Of a stretch of 64,000 bases of DNA, positions 48,901-58,962 are shown one piece after another (the first letter of the stretch is position 1; the number at the start of each line of letters is the position of its first letter). The stretch is from the NCBI GenBank assembly GCA_947454705.1, contig CANGKZ010000014.1:1-64000 (forward strand), written 5' to 3'. This DNA comes from Verrucomicrobiota bacterium. Its GTDB lineage: Bacteria; Verrucomicrobiota; Verrucomicrobiia; Limisphaerales; UBA9464. Under the pieces are notes generated by a model. The model saw only the letters and a program-made list of their open reading frames with translations. It was not told the origin of the DNA and did no database searches. Both the position numbers and the translations under genes were made by a program.

Positions 48901-51900
48901 CTGGCCGATGTGCTACCTTCGGACGCCGGAACCTATGCGGTGGAAATCGAGAACTGGTTTCCGAATCCGGATCGCAGCGCGGGTCAGCCCGCATATTTGG
49001 TCACCTCGGTCACCCGCGGCGCACCCGCCACCCTCACGGTTCGGGGCTACGCCGAGACCAATGCCCCGGCGGTGACCAGCGTGTTCGAGTTCGCCCGCAG
49101 CGAGCCCACTTCATTGACGCTGCTGTCGGACAATTCCCTGCTGCTCGGCATGGGGCCCGTGCTCAGTTCCGTCTCGCCCGAGGGCCGGACCAACTGGTCG
49201 AAAAACGGCCTGCCGGCGCCGGTTCGCGCGGCGCTGAGCGATGGGCTCGGCGGCGCGATCTTCGGCGGTCACACCGGGGACTCCGGCGACTGGTACCTGC
49301 ACCGGATCCGTCCCACCAATGTGGTGAGCGGCGGCAAAACGAATTTGGTGATGACCAACTTCTGGACCCTCACCGTTGCAGGCCCGAGCACGAACTTCAT
49401 CGACACTTCCGGCATCGTTCATGGCGCCGAGGTGGCGGGACTCCTGCCTTCCAACGACGGCGTGCTTGTGGCGGGACGCTTTCGCGGACAGACCCGGTTC
49501 GGTGTCACCAACGTGCCGTACATTGGAACCCTGTTCTTCCCGCTTGGCGGCATCACCCTCACCAACGCCGCGCCGGGGGCGTTTGATCGCTCCTGGGATC
49601 TCTACCTGGCCAAGTACGACTCGTTCGGGAAAATCGTCTGGGTGCGCGGATACGGCGGTGTGAACGATGAACGCGTGGCCAGCTTCACCACCGACGCCGC
49701 TGGAAACCTGTTTCTCTCCGGCTCGTTCAAAGGCGTGGCGAAATTCGGAAGCCTCACGCTCGAGTCCACCAAGCGAATCGATTCCGCCACGGTTACCAAC
49801 TACGCGACCGACGGCTTCATCGCCAAGTTCACTCCGGACGGGTCGCCAATCTGGGCGAAGCGTTTCGGCGGAATGTTCAACAGTGCCTTGGCCGACACCC
49901 AGATCGCCTCGGCGGTGAGCGACGCCGCGGGCAATGTGTATTTCACCGCGACCCGCACGCAGACGCCGGTCGTGCTTCAGCCAGGAATGGCCGTGGGGGT
50001 TCACTACCTCGCCCGGATCAATACCGACGGCGAACTTCAATGGGCCCAAACCATCGAGGCCGTGGGAAACCCGGATTCAGCCAACGTCCCAGGGAACTCA
50101 CGTCTGGCCCTCGATGGCGAGGGCAATGCCCTGCTGGTCGAGGCTCCGTTGGTCACCGGTTCCAGCACCGCCGTAAGCCTGGGCGCGGCGTTGCTCGATC
50201 GACGCCCTTCGGCCGCCACCATGGTCGCCAAGTTCGCACCCAATGGCAGCATGCTCTGGATGCGCATGCTCGATGAGAAACTGCCCTTCGCCGACGACGC
50301 ACGGGGTGCCAGCACGCGGTACATCGCAGCGAATCCCGCCGGCGACCTCGTGCTCGTGGGATCCATGTCGGGCGGCACCACCTCAAGCAGCACCCGCACC
50401 GCAGGACAGCGTTTCGACACCATCGAACTCTTCACCACCAACAGCGCCACAGTCGTTCCGACCGTGCTATACATCGCGCGCCTCGCGCCAACCTTTGCCC
50501 CGGCGGCGCCCCGGTTCACCGTGCTTCCGGTCGATCAAACCGGTTTATTGCAAGATTCCCTCACGCTCTCCGGCGAAGTAACCGGCGTGCCCGTGCCCAC
50601 CTTCCAGTGGTTGCTCAACGGCACTCCCATTCCCGGAGCCACCAGCCGAGTGCTGACGTTTCCAGATTTGGAACGCACCAACCGCGGACGCTACGTGCTG
50701 GTGATCAGCAACGCGCTCGACGTCATCCGCAGCCCGTCGGTGGAAGTCACCCCGCAGCTGCGTCCCAACATGACCGGATGGACGATGGTCACCGCCACCA
50801 CCAACTACCTCGGTGCCCCCGCAAACATTGGTGCCGACGACGCGGGCAACAGTTACGCCCTGCTCATCGGCTGGGCCAACGGCGGCATCCTGGATCTGCG
50901 AAAATTCGACTCCGGTGGAAATTTCCGATGGCGATTTGTGGATCATCCCGACGCCTCCACCACGTACCTGCTTTCTCCGTTTGCACCGGTCGTGGCGCAT
51001 GGCGGAGAAGTCTTCATCGCCGGACGCGCCATCAATCAGCCCAGCCAGTTCAACCGCACGGAAGGAAACTTCATCGGTCGTTTGAATCCCGTCGACGGCA
51101 CCCTTCTCTGGACGAAGTCGCTCGGCAATGTGGCGGTCGGACAAACCGATTTGTCCACCGTTCGACTGCTGGATCTCGATGGCGCGGGACAGGTGCGCGT
51201 GGTCACTGCAGACAACCTGGGCAATTCGCGGGCGGTTCGATCGTTCCGTTACGACGGTACCGAAACCACCGGACCCGCACGTTCTTTCATTCCCACGGTG
51301 AAGGACGTTAACAATGGCCGCTATGCACTCGACACCTCTGGCGCGCTTTACTTCTGCGCGAATCGCGTCGAAGCCCTCGCCCTTGGCGGCACCAACATCA
51401 CCGCCCTGGGGAACAACGGCGCGCAATCGTTCGTGGTGGCCAAGTACGATCCCACCGGCGCCTTCCAATGGGTGCGCACCTTCACGGGCCCGAACGGCGG
51501 AGTGATCCGAGTCCCGGCGCTCAATGTGGACACGGGCGGCAACCTGCTGATCGCGGGAGAGCTTTCGCTCAGCACGGGACAAACGCTTCAGGTCGGAACC
51601 AACCTGCTGTCGGGCCGGAGCTTTATCACCAAGCTCACGCCCTCTGGAGACATCGCCTGGGCCCGGGGAACTTCCCTGGTGGTGCGCGATGCCGATCTCG
51701 GCCCTGACAACGCGCTCTACCTTGCGGGATGGTTCCGATTCGCCCCGGCGGCCAATGGCGGGGTCACGCGGAAGATTCCGTTCGGCACCAACTACGTCGC
51801 GGGATCGAGCGTCACCGGACACGATCTCTTCGTGGCCAAGATCGGGGCCGACGGATCGGAGCAGTTCATCCGGCAAAGCGGCGGACCCGAGTTCGCCACC

Positions 51901-52311
51901 GAGGATAACGCCACCGCGTATTTCGTGGCGGTGGATTCACGCGGCGTGATCACCACCGCCGGGTACACCCGGGTGCCGCACGCGGGAGGCGGTTTGGACT
52001 TCGGCGAACTGCGGTACCTCTGGCCCGATCTCAACCCGTTCGACATCGCCAACACCTTCGGCGACGTGCCTAGCTATTACATCGCTCGGGTCGAAGTGGG
52101 TGTGGCTCCCAACGTAACTCCGGAACTCAGCTTCATTCCGCCCGCGCCTGGCGCCACGTCACTCACGCTGACCTGGCCAACCGGATTTCGGCTGCAACGC
52201 CAGACCTCGCTGCAACCCGGCGCGTGGGAAACGCTGAACGTCACGTCTCCGTACGAGGCGAATCTGTCGGAGTTCACCCAGGGATTTTTCCGGGTGGTGC
52301 CAAATCCGTAG
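45952..52311 (+). CDS. Giant secreted protein: delta-60 repeats, Ig-like domains, SBBP-like beta-propeller repeats, shared C-terminal module
   Basis: ORF 45898..52311 with likely start [16 protein letters not shown] at 45952. [44 protein letters not shown] (delta-60); [40 protein letters not shown]; ends FFRVVPNP. Confidence 0.85.
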   Translation: [2119 protein letters not shown]

Positions 52312-52335
52312 TCAACGGCGGATAAGAAGACTCCA

Positions 52336-52366
52336 GCCGTGAACCCGAATCAAATCGGGTTCACGG
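52336..52366. terminator. Perfect 13-bp hairpin between convergent genes
   Basis: gccgtgaacccga-atcaaa-tcgggttcacggc, no U tract. Confidence 0.55.
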
Positions 52367-52382
52367 CAAACCGGCGCGTCGG

Positions 52383-53618
52383 CTAACGAACCGGATTGAG
52401 CTTCGCGCGGCCTCCGCCCTTTCCGTCGAGATTCCACCGGCGGATCAGCGCATTACCAAGTCGGATACCGGGCTCCTCGATCCACCGCTGGGATACCATC
52501 GATACAAGGACGGCTGAAACCAGCGGCATAAAAATCCAACCCGCCTGCACCACCCAATCGGGAGCATTCCATCCAATGGTTTTCAGAAACCGATACTGAG
52601 CCCCCCAGGTGACTCCCATCACCACTGGATGCAGCAGGTAAACGCTGTAGCTCACAACGCCGATTCGGGATACGAGCCGGTTCACCAAAAGCGGGGCTGG
52701 TTTGAGGGCCAATCCCAGACTCAACCCGAACCAACCCACAGCTGCGATGTAGGTTTGAATCGGAACGTTCACCGGCAGCCACGCAGTGCTCAGCGCAATT
52801 GCAAGCGATCCCCAGGGAAGCCAGGTGATTAGCCAGGAAGGTACCCTCCAACTGGAATTCCGGAGCGATTCCAACACCCAGTACAGCAGCAGGCCGATCA
52901 AGAAAGTCGGAAGCTGGGTGGGAAGGGAAAAGAAGACGAAATATCCCCAGAGCGTCTTATCTGAAATCATCGGACGGCCGAGCAGAAACGAGTACTGCAA
53001 GGGGCAAAGAATGAGGGCCACCACCACCGCGAGGAGTGCATGCTTCCAGCTCCGGATGAACTTCCAAAGCAGCGGCATCAAGGTGTAGAACATGAACTCC
53101 ACCGCTACCGACCACCCCCCCATCACCACGCTGTTGATCCAGTACGGGTAGAATCCGTGGAGAAGGAATGCTGTTCCGAGAATGTGCGACCAACCGATGG
53201 ACGGATGATCCCCAAGCATGGCGCGCGACCCAACGCCGTAGACCCAAAGGTGGAGAGGAATCGCGACCCAGAACAACGGCAGGATGCGGAACAATCGGCG
53301 CACAAAAAACGCCGCTACCGGTCGGCGCTCCACCGCATACCGGGTGGCCATCGAGCGGGCCAACATGTAAGCGCTCAACACGTAGAACAGCTGAACACCA
53401 CGAGCCCCACCGAACGTGAAGGTCGCCCACTTCGGATGCAGCTCCACCACGCGGGCCGATGAATGGTGCAATACCACCAGGATCACCGCCCATCCCCGCA
53501 ATGCATCACCAAACTCCAGACGCTTCGCCCCTTTTGTGGCCGCATGGATGCGATCCGATTCCGCCAGGGAACCTCCGGAGGCGGATGTCGCAATCTGAGT
53601 CACTGGCGTGGAATCCAT
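52383..53618 (-). CDS. Acyltransferase 3 family membrane protein
   Basis: LEFGDALRGWAVILVVLHHSSARV; multiple TMs; GARGVQLFYVLSAYMLARSM; VSYSVYLLHPVVM. Confidence 0.92.
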   Translation of the reverse strand: MDSTPVTQIATSASGGSLAESDRIHAATKGAKRLEFGDALRGWAVILVVLHHSSARVVELHPKWATFTFGGARGVQLFYVLSAYMLARSMATRYAVERRPVAAFFVRRLFRILPLFWVAIPLHLWVYGVGSRAMLGDHPSIGWSHILGTAFLLHGFYPYWINSVVMGGWSVAVEFMFYTLMPLLWKFIRSWKHALLAVVVALILCPLQYSFLLGRPMISDKTLWGYFVFFSLPTQLPTFLIGLLLYWVLESLRNSSWRVPSWLITWLPWGSLAIALSTAWLPVNVPIQTYIAAVGWFGLSLGLALKPAPLLVNRLVSRIGVVSYSVYLLHPVVMGVTWGAQYRFLKTIGWNAPDWVVQAGWIFMPLVSAVLVSMVSQRWIEEPGIRLGNALIRRWNLDGKGGGRAKLNPVR

Positions 53619-53642
53619 GATTGAAAATGCGCAGATTGATGC

Positions 53643-55280
53643 CTAGAGCTCGCGCCACCGGTGGGCGATCGGAATCCGTCGCCCCATTCCGAACGCCTTG
53701 GTGGTGACCTTCAGTCCCGGCGCGGCCTGTCGGCGCTTGTACTCCGCACCGTCGATCAATCGCACCACACGCTTCACCGCCGCTTCCGGAAGCCCCTGCG
53801 CCATCAACTCCGTCGGACTGCGCCCCTGCACCACGTAGCCGTCGAGAATCGCATCCAGCGTGTCGTACGGAGGCAGACTGTCCTGATCGGTCTGATTCGG
53901 CCGCAGCTCGGCACTGGGCGGCTTGGTGATCGAGGCATCCGGAATGATTTCCCGCTCCCGGTTGATCCAGCGGGCCAGCCGGTACACCAGCGTCTTGGGC
54001 ACGTCGGCAATCACCGCCAGCCCGCCGCACATGTCGCCGTACAGTGTGCAATAGCCCACTGCGATCTCGCTCTTGTTGCCCGTGGTCAACAGCAGCGAAC
54101 CAAACTTGTTCGACATCGCCATGAGGATCACCCCGCGCAGACGCGCCTGGATATTCTCCTCGGTGGTGTCCTCCGCGAGCCCGGCAAACAAGGGCGCCAC
54201 GCCGATCTTCACCGATTCAAACGCGTCCTTGATCGCCACCGTCTCGTGCCGGATTCCCAGCGCCAGCGCGAGCGATCGCGCATCGTCGAGACTGCCCTGC
54301 GAGCTGAACTGCGACGGCAGCGAGAGCCCCATCACATTCTCCGCCCCGAGCGCCGACACGGCGAGACACGCCACCACCGCGGAATCAATGCCGCCGCTCA
54401 ATCCCAGCACCGCCTTCTTGAATCCGCACTTGGACAAGTAATCGCGCGTGCCCAAAACCAGGGCGTCGTGAACCAACTGTTCCTCGGCGTACACGCGTTC
54501 CGAATGGCCGCCGGCCATGTCGGTCTCGATCACGCGGAAATCCTCGCGGAAGGCATCGGCCTGCGCGAGCAACGCGCCCTCGGAATCGAGCACGAGGCTT
54601 TGGCCATCGAAGACCAGCTCATCGTTCCCGCCCACCAGATTGCAGTACACCACCGGAACCCCGTGCTTCGACGCCAGGCTTCGAAGCATGGCCAGACGCG
54701 TCCGGTCCTTGCCCAAATGCCACGGCGAAGCCGACAGATTCAAAATCATCCGCGCACCTGCCGCGACCAGCGATGCCGCGGGATTCGGGCGGTAGCGGCG
54801 CTCCGACCAAAAGTCCTCATCGTTCCACAGGTCTTCACAAATGGTGATGCCCACCTTCACCCCGCGAAACTCCACCGGCGTGTTTTCCACCGCGGGCTCG
54901 AACCAGCGGTCTTCGTCAAATACGTCGTAGGTCGGCAACAGCGTCTTGGTGCGCGTCGCCACGATGGCCCCATCGGCGAGCAGCGAGGCGGCATTGGTCC
55001 ACTCGCGTCCAGGCCGGGCCGCATTCACTCCCACGTGCCCCACGAGCAGACCGGTGCGACCGGTTTGCGCGGCAAGGCGGTGCAATGCCGCGTCACCCGC
55101 GGCGGCGAGGCCGGGGCGCAGAAGCAGGTCGCGCGGCGGATAACCGATCAGCGACAACTCGGGGAGAATCACCAGATCCGCCCCCGCCGCAACGCCGCGA
55201 CGATAGGCTTCCAGGATTCGCGCCTCATTGGCCGCGACATCTCCGACCGTGGTGTTGATCTGCGCTAGGGCAATCCGCAT
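53643..55280 (-). CDS. nadE: Glutamine-dependent NAD+ synthase
   Basis: N-terminal nitrilase domain (MRIALAQINTTVGDVAANEARI, LVILPELSLIGYPPRDLL, GVKVGITICEDLW); AVLGLSGGIDSAVVACLA; ATP pyrophosphatase SGGxDS motif. Confidence 0.96.
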   Translation of the reverse strand: MRIALAQINTTVGDVAANEARILEAYRRGVAAGADLVILPELSLIGYPPRDLLLRPGLAAAGDAALHRLAAQTGRTGLLVGHVGVNAARPGREWTNAASLLADGAIVATRTKTLLPTYDVFDEDRWFEPAVENTPVEFRGVKVGITICEDLWNDEDFWSERRYRPNPAASLVAAGARMILNLSASPWHLGKDRTRLAMLRSLASKHGVPVVYCNLVGGNDELVFDGQSLVLDSEGALLAQADAFREDFRVIETDMAGGHSERVYAEEQLVHDALVLGTRDYLSKCGFKKAVLGLSGGIDSAVVACLAVSALGAENVMGLSLPSQFSSQGSLDDARSLALALGIRHETVAIKDAFESVKIGVAPLFAGLAEDTTEENIQARLRGVILMAMSNKFGSLLLTTGNKSEIAVGYCTLYGDMCGGLAVIADVPKTLVYRLARWINREREIIPDASITKPPSAELRPNQTDQDSLPPYDTLDAILDGYVVQGRSPTELMAQGLPEAAVKRVVRLIDGAEYKRRQAAPGLKVTTKAFGMGRRIPIAHRWREL

Positions 55281-55345
55281 GGGTGTCAAAAGCTTCGAAT
55301 CCTCGAATCAAAAACAGAATGGCTAAACCTAAAAGCGGCAGTTCA

Positions 55346-55489
55346 AACCGCAGATGGACGCAGATAAACGCTGATGAAGCGGAAGATGAATCCCTTGCTG
55401 CGCTTCGAATTCATTCGCTTGCCGGGGGAATCTCAATGGCCTCCGTTCCGCGCATTTGAATCTGCGTCCATCTGCGTTCATCTGCGGTT
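55346..55489. repeat. Dispersed palindromic element, family A copy 2
   Basis: AACCGCAGATGGACGCAGATAAACGCTGATG ... ATCTGCGTCCATCTGCGTTCATCTGCGGTT. The loop shares TTCGCYTSCCGGG and CYTCCGTTCCGMGCA with the copy at 7226. Confidence 0.87.
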
Positions 55490-55528
55490 GATTTCTTCCT
55501 CTCTCCGCTTCTTCAAGCCGGCTTGGCC

Positions 55529-56140
55529 TCAGCGGAGGATTGCCCGGCGGCCCAGCACGTCGCGCAACGAACCGGAATCGGTCCGGATGACTGTACCAGG
55601 TTTGATTCCATTGCGTTCAAACCAATCGGGCGCGGTCTCCAGCACGAACTGGATGTTGGCGGACTTCGAGGGCACGGGATCCACCACCTGCTTCTTGAGC
55701 TGAACCACCTCGGTCACCACGCCTTCGGTGTCGATGTACGCCGCAGCGATGTCGAAGCTGACGTTCTTCATGTAGAACGACCGCTGCTCTCCAGTGCCGA
55801 ACGCAAAGATCATCGATTCATTCGGACCGATTCCCTTTCGATGCATGAGCCCGGTGGCCACCTGGGGCAGCGTGGTGCAGACCTCGGCCTCGAGCTCCGC
55901 CGGACCAATCCAGAGGCGCACCCGGGGGAGATCCACCTGCGCGTGGTCGAGATGGTAGTGCGGCTCCTCCACCGCGGCGCGCACCGCATTCGTCGATGCG
56001 ACGGAATTCGTCGGCGTCCCTGCAGCCTTGCCCGAATTCGTCGAAGCAGCCGGAGACGTGGCCGACGCCGGCGCATCGGGTCCGCAGCCGGTCAGCAGGC
56101 CGGCGAGCAGCAGGAACGGAACAGTCAGTGCGAGACGCAT
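55529..56140 (-). CDS. DUF192-family lipoprotein
   Basis: Lipobox LLAGLLTGCGP; LEAEVCTTLPQVATGLMHRKGIGPNESMIFAFGTGEQRSFYMKNVSFDIAAAYIDTEGVV is DUF192. Confidence 0.88.
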   Translation of the reverse strand: MRLALTVPFLLLAGLLTGCGPDAPASATSPAASTNSGKAAGTPTNSVASTNAVRAAVEEPHYHLDHAQVDLPRVRLWIGPAELEAEVCTTLPQVATGLMHRKGIGPNESMIFAFGTGEQRSFYMKNVSFDIAAAYIDTEGVVTEVVQLKKQVVDPVPSKSANIQFVLETAPDWFERNGIKPGTVIRTDSGSLRDVLGRRAILR

Positions 56141-56171
56141 CGGGCGAACATGCGGTGACATGGCCCGCATT

Positions 56172-56963
56172 TCAACCCCGCTTGGGAACCCGTGAGCCAA
56201 CCTGGGCCACAGGCTCGTGATGCGATTTCCAGACGTGCAGCAATCCCTCCAGCGTCAGATTCGCGCGCACCGTATCAATTTCGGGAACCCCGCGGGCAAT
56301 CAACCCGGCATATCCGCCGGTGGCCACCACCGGGAGCCGCCTCACTCCGAGGTCGCGCTTGAGTTCGGTGATCAATCCCTTCACCAGTCCGCGATAGCCG
56401 TGCACGGCGCCGATGCGCATCGCCTGACGCGTGCTCTTGCCGACCGCCGCGCGGGTCTCACGAATCCGGATGCGCGGCAGCAGCGCGGTTTTTTCGTGCA
56501 GGTAATCGGTCATGCACGCGAGGCCCGGGGCGATGATGCCGCCGACGTAGTTGCCCGCCGCATCCACGACGTCAAAGGTCACCGCGGTACCAAAATCGAC
56601 CACCACAGAAGGCGCGCCGAACCGCTGATGCACGGCCACCGCATTGGCCAGTCGATCCTGCCCGATGGTTTTCGGTTTCGGATAACGAATGCCCACCCCG
56701 CGAATGGTCTTCGGCGTGAGCTGGAGCGCTTCGAGCGCGAACAGTTCGCGAACGAGTTGAAGCGCCGGTTTCACCGCTGCCGGTACGACGGAGCACAAGC
56801 AGGCCCCGCGCAGGGAACGGCGTCCCACAAACTTTCGCAGTGCGTCGGACGCGGTCCCGGCCAGCAGGTCGGCAGTCTTGAGATTCACCGTGCGCAGAAT
56901 GGTCCGCGCGCCTCCAAGACCCAGATGCGTGTGGGTGTTGCCGATGTCGATGAGCAGGATCAT
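56172..56963 (-). CDS. coaX: Type III pantothenate kinase
   Basis: MILLIDIGNTHTHLGL; GQDRLANAVAVHQRFGAPSVVVDFGTAVTFDVVDAAGNYVGGIIAPGL; VVATGGYAGLIA. Confidence 0.94.
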   Translation of the reverse strand: MILLIDIGNTHTHLGLGGARTILRTVNLKTADLLAGTASDALRKFVGRRSLRGACLCSVVPAAVKPALQLVRELFALEALQLTPKTIRGVGIRYPKPKTIGQDRLANAVAVHQRFGAPSVVVDFGTAVTFDVVDAAGNYVGGIIAPGLACMTDYLHEKTALLPRIRIRETRAAVGKSTRQAMRIGAVHGYRGLVKGLITELKRDLGVRRLPVVATGGYAGLIARGVPEIDTVRANLTLEGLLHVWKSHHEPVAQVGSRVPKRG

Positions 56964-56988
56964 TTCACGGGCGAACCGCTCGGGCGGT

Positions 56989-58026
56989 TCAGGGTTGAGG
57001 CGGCACCTTTTCCAGAGTCACGTCGCCGCCCACGATGCGTTCGATGCGGCCATGTTCCGAGCGCACCAGCAGCGATCCCTCCTCATCGAGCGCCTCGGCC
57101 GTACCCACGATGAGCCGGTCGCCCATCAGGATTCGCACGCGCTTTCCCAGCGTGGTGCAGCGGCGCATCCATTCATCGCCGATCTCGTGGAAATCCCCCG
57201 TGTTCAACCGGTGGTACGCGGCATCGAGTTCCTTGAGCACGCCGGCAGCGAGTTCTGCGCGATCAATTCGATGACCCGCCTCGGCCTGAAGCGAGGTCGC
57301 GATGGGACGCACTTCTTCGGGAAAACACTCCACCGGCACATTCACATCGATGCCGATGCCCAGCACCACGTGTCGGATGTGATCCAGCTCCGCACCGAGT
57401 TCGATGAGAATCCCCGCGCATTTGCGGGTGCCGAACACGATGTCGTTGGGCCATTTGATTTCCGGGCTCAGACCGGTCTGACGTTCGATCGCGCGCGCGA
57501 CCGCCACGGCGGAAATCACCGTGAGCTGCGTGGCCGCCTGCGGACGCAGGTTCGGCCGCAGCAACACCGAGAACCAGAGCCCGCAGCCATCGGGAGAAAC
57601 CCAACGGCGTCCGAGGCGTCCCCTGCCCTTGGTCTGCGATTCCGCAAACACGGCGATGCCCTCCGACACGCCGTCGCGCGCGAGTTTTTCCACGATGTCG
57701 TTGGTGGAATTGGTTTCACCAAACACGCGAATGTCGCGGCCGATCACGCGCACGCGCCCCATGCGCGACAGCAAATCATCCGCGTGCAGCAGATCCGGCG
57801 TGGCCTTGAGCACGTAGCCCTGATGCGGACTCGCGCCGATTTCGTAGCCGTGTTTGCGCAGTTCCTCGATGCGCGCCCACACCGCCGCGCGGCTAACACC
57901 GAGCTGACGCGCCAGCTCCGCGCCGGACACGCCCACTTCGCCGGCCTGGCGCATCGCTGCAAGGATCCGTCCATCGGCACCCATCTTCGCCGCGGGATCC
58001 AGCAGGGGTTTCGGGGCAAAGTTCAT
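56989..58026 (-). CDS. birA: Biotin--[acetyl-CoA-carboxylase] ligase with N-terminal HTH
   Basis: GVSGAELARQLGVSRAAVWARIEELRKHGYEIGASPHQGYVL; GETNSTNDIVEKLARDG; ESQTKGRGRLGRRWVSP; IKWPNDIVFGTRKCAGILIE. Confidence 0.95.
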   Translation of the reverse strand: MNFAPKPLLDPAAKMGADGRILAAMRQAGEVGVSGAELARQLGVSRAAVWARIEELRKHGYEIGASPHQGYVLKATPDLLHADDLLSRMGRVRVIGRDIRVFGETNSTNDIVEKLARDGVSEGIAVFAESQTKGRGRLGRRWVSPDGCGLWFSVLLRPNLRPQAATQLTVISAVAVARAIERQTGLSPEIKWPNDIVFGTRKCAGILIELGAELDHIRHVVLGIGIDVNVPVECFPEEVRPIATSLQAEAGHRIDRAELAAGVLKELDAAYHRLNTGDFHEIGDEWMRRCTTLGKRVRILMGDRLIVGTAEALDEEGSLLVRSEHGRIERIVGGDVTLEKVPPQP

Positions 58027-58030
58027 GCGA

Positions 58031-58882
58031 TCATTCAAAGTCCAATCCAATGTCCACCGCCGGGGCCGAATGGGTCAACGCGCCCACGGAAATAAAATCG
58101 ACGCCCGACTCGGCAATCGCGCGGATGGTGTCCAGGCGCACGCCGCCACTCGCCTCAGTTTTGGAACGTCCGCCAATCTTCGTCACCGCCTCGCGCAATT
58201 GGGCGGGGCTCATGTTGTCGAGCAGGATGATGTCCGCCCCCGCATCCGCAGCCTGAGCGGCTTGTTCAAGGGTGTCGGCCTCCACCTCCACGCGCAGTTT
58301 CGGAAAGGCCGCGCGGGCCCGCGCCACGGCGGCGGCAATGGCGTTGGGCTTCGCATCGACGAGCGCGGCGAGGTGGTTGTCCTTGATGAGAATCAGGTCA
58401 TACAATCCCACGCGGTGATTCGTACCGCCGCCGCAGGTCACGGCGTATTTTTCAAAACGCCGCCAGCCCGGAGTGGTCTTGCGCGTGTCGAGCAACCGCA
58501 CGCCGGTCCCCTCGATCCGACTCATGAACCGATGCGTGATCGAGGCCACGCCGGAGAGCCGCTGGACGTAATTCAGCGCCACTCGCTCCGCGGAAAGCAG
58601 CGCGCGGGTGGATCCTTCGACCGAAAGCAGACAGGTGCCCTTTGGTGCCCGATGCCCGTCCGTGGTGACCCGCGTGACGACCGCATTGGGGTCGAGTTCG
58701 CGAAAGGCGATCTCGGCGAATTGCGATCCGGCGACGGTCAGATCCTCCCGTGCCATCATGCGGGCCAACGATCTCGATTCCAACGGGATGCACGCCAGCG
58801 TCGTGGCATCGCCTGGGCCCAGATCCTCCGCGAGCGCGGTGCGGACGGCCGATCGAATTTCCTGGGGAGTCAACGAACTCAC
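58031..58882 (-). CDS. nadC: Nicotinate-nucleotide pyrophosphorylase (carboxylating)
   Basis: [92 protein letters not shown]. Confidence 0.96.
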   Translation of the reverse strand: MSSLTPQEIRSAVRTALAEDLGPGDATTLACIPLESRSLARMMAREDLTVAGSQFAEIAFRELDPNAVVTRVTTDGHRAPKGTCLLSVEGSTRALLSAERVALNYVQRLSGVASITHRFMSRIEGTGVRLLDTRKTTPGWRRFEKYAVTCGGGTNHRVGLYDLILIKDNHLAALVDAKPNAIAAAVARARAAFPKLRVEVEADTLEQAAQAADAGADIILLDNMSPAQLREAVTKIGGRSKTEASGGVRLDTIRAIAESGVDFISVGALTHSAPAVDIGLDFE

Positions 58883-58962
58883 GGGGCGAGGCTGTCGAAA
58901 AGCCGCCCCCGGGAGAACCGCAAACTTCCGGCCAAACCCTCAAATTGCAGGATTTCTCGCCG

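Noticed and set aside
53661-55268. 535-aa plus-strand ORF over nadE
   Set aside because: Arg/His-rich shadow of nadE.
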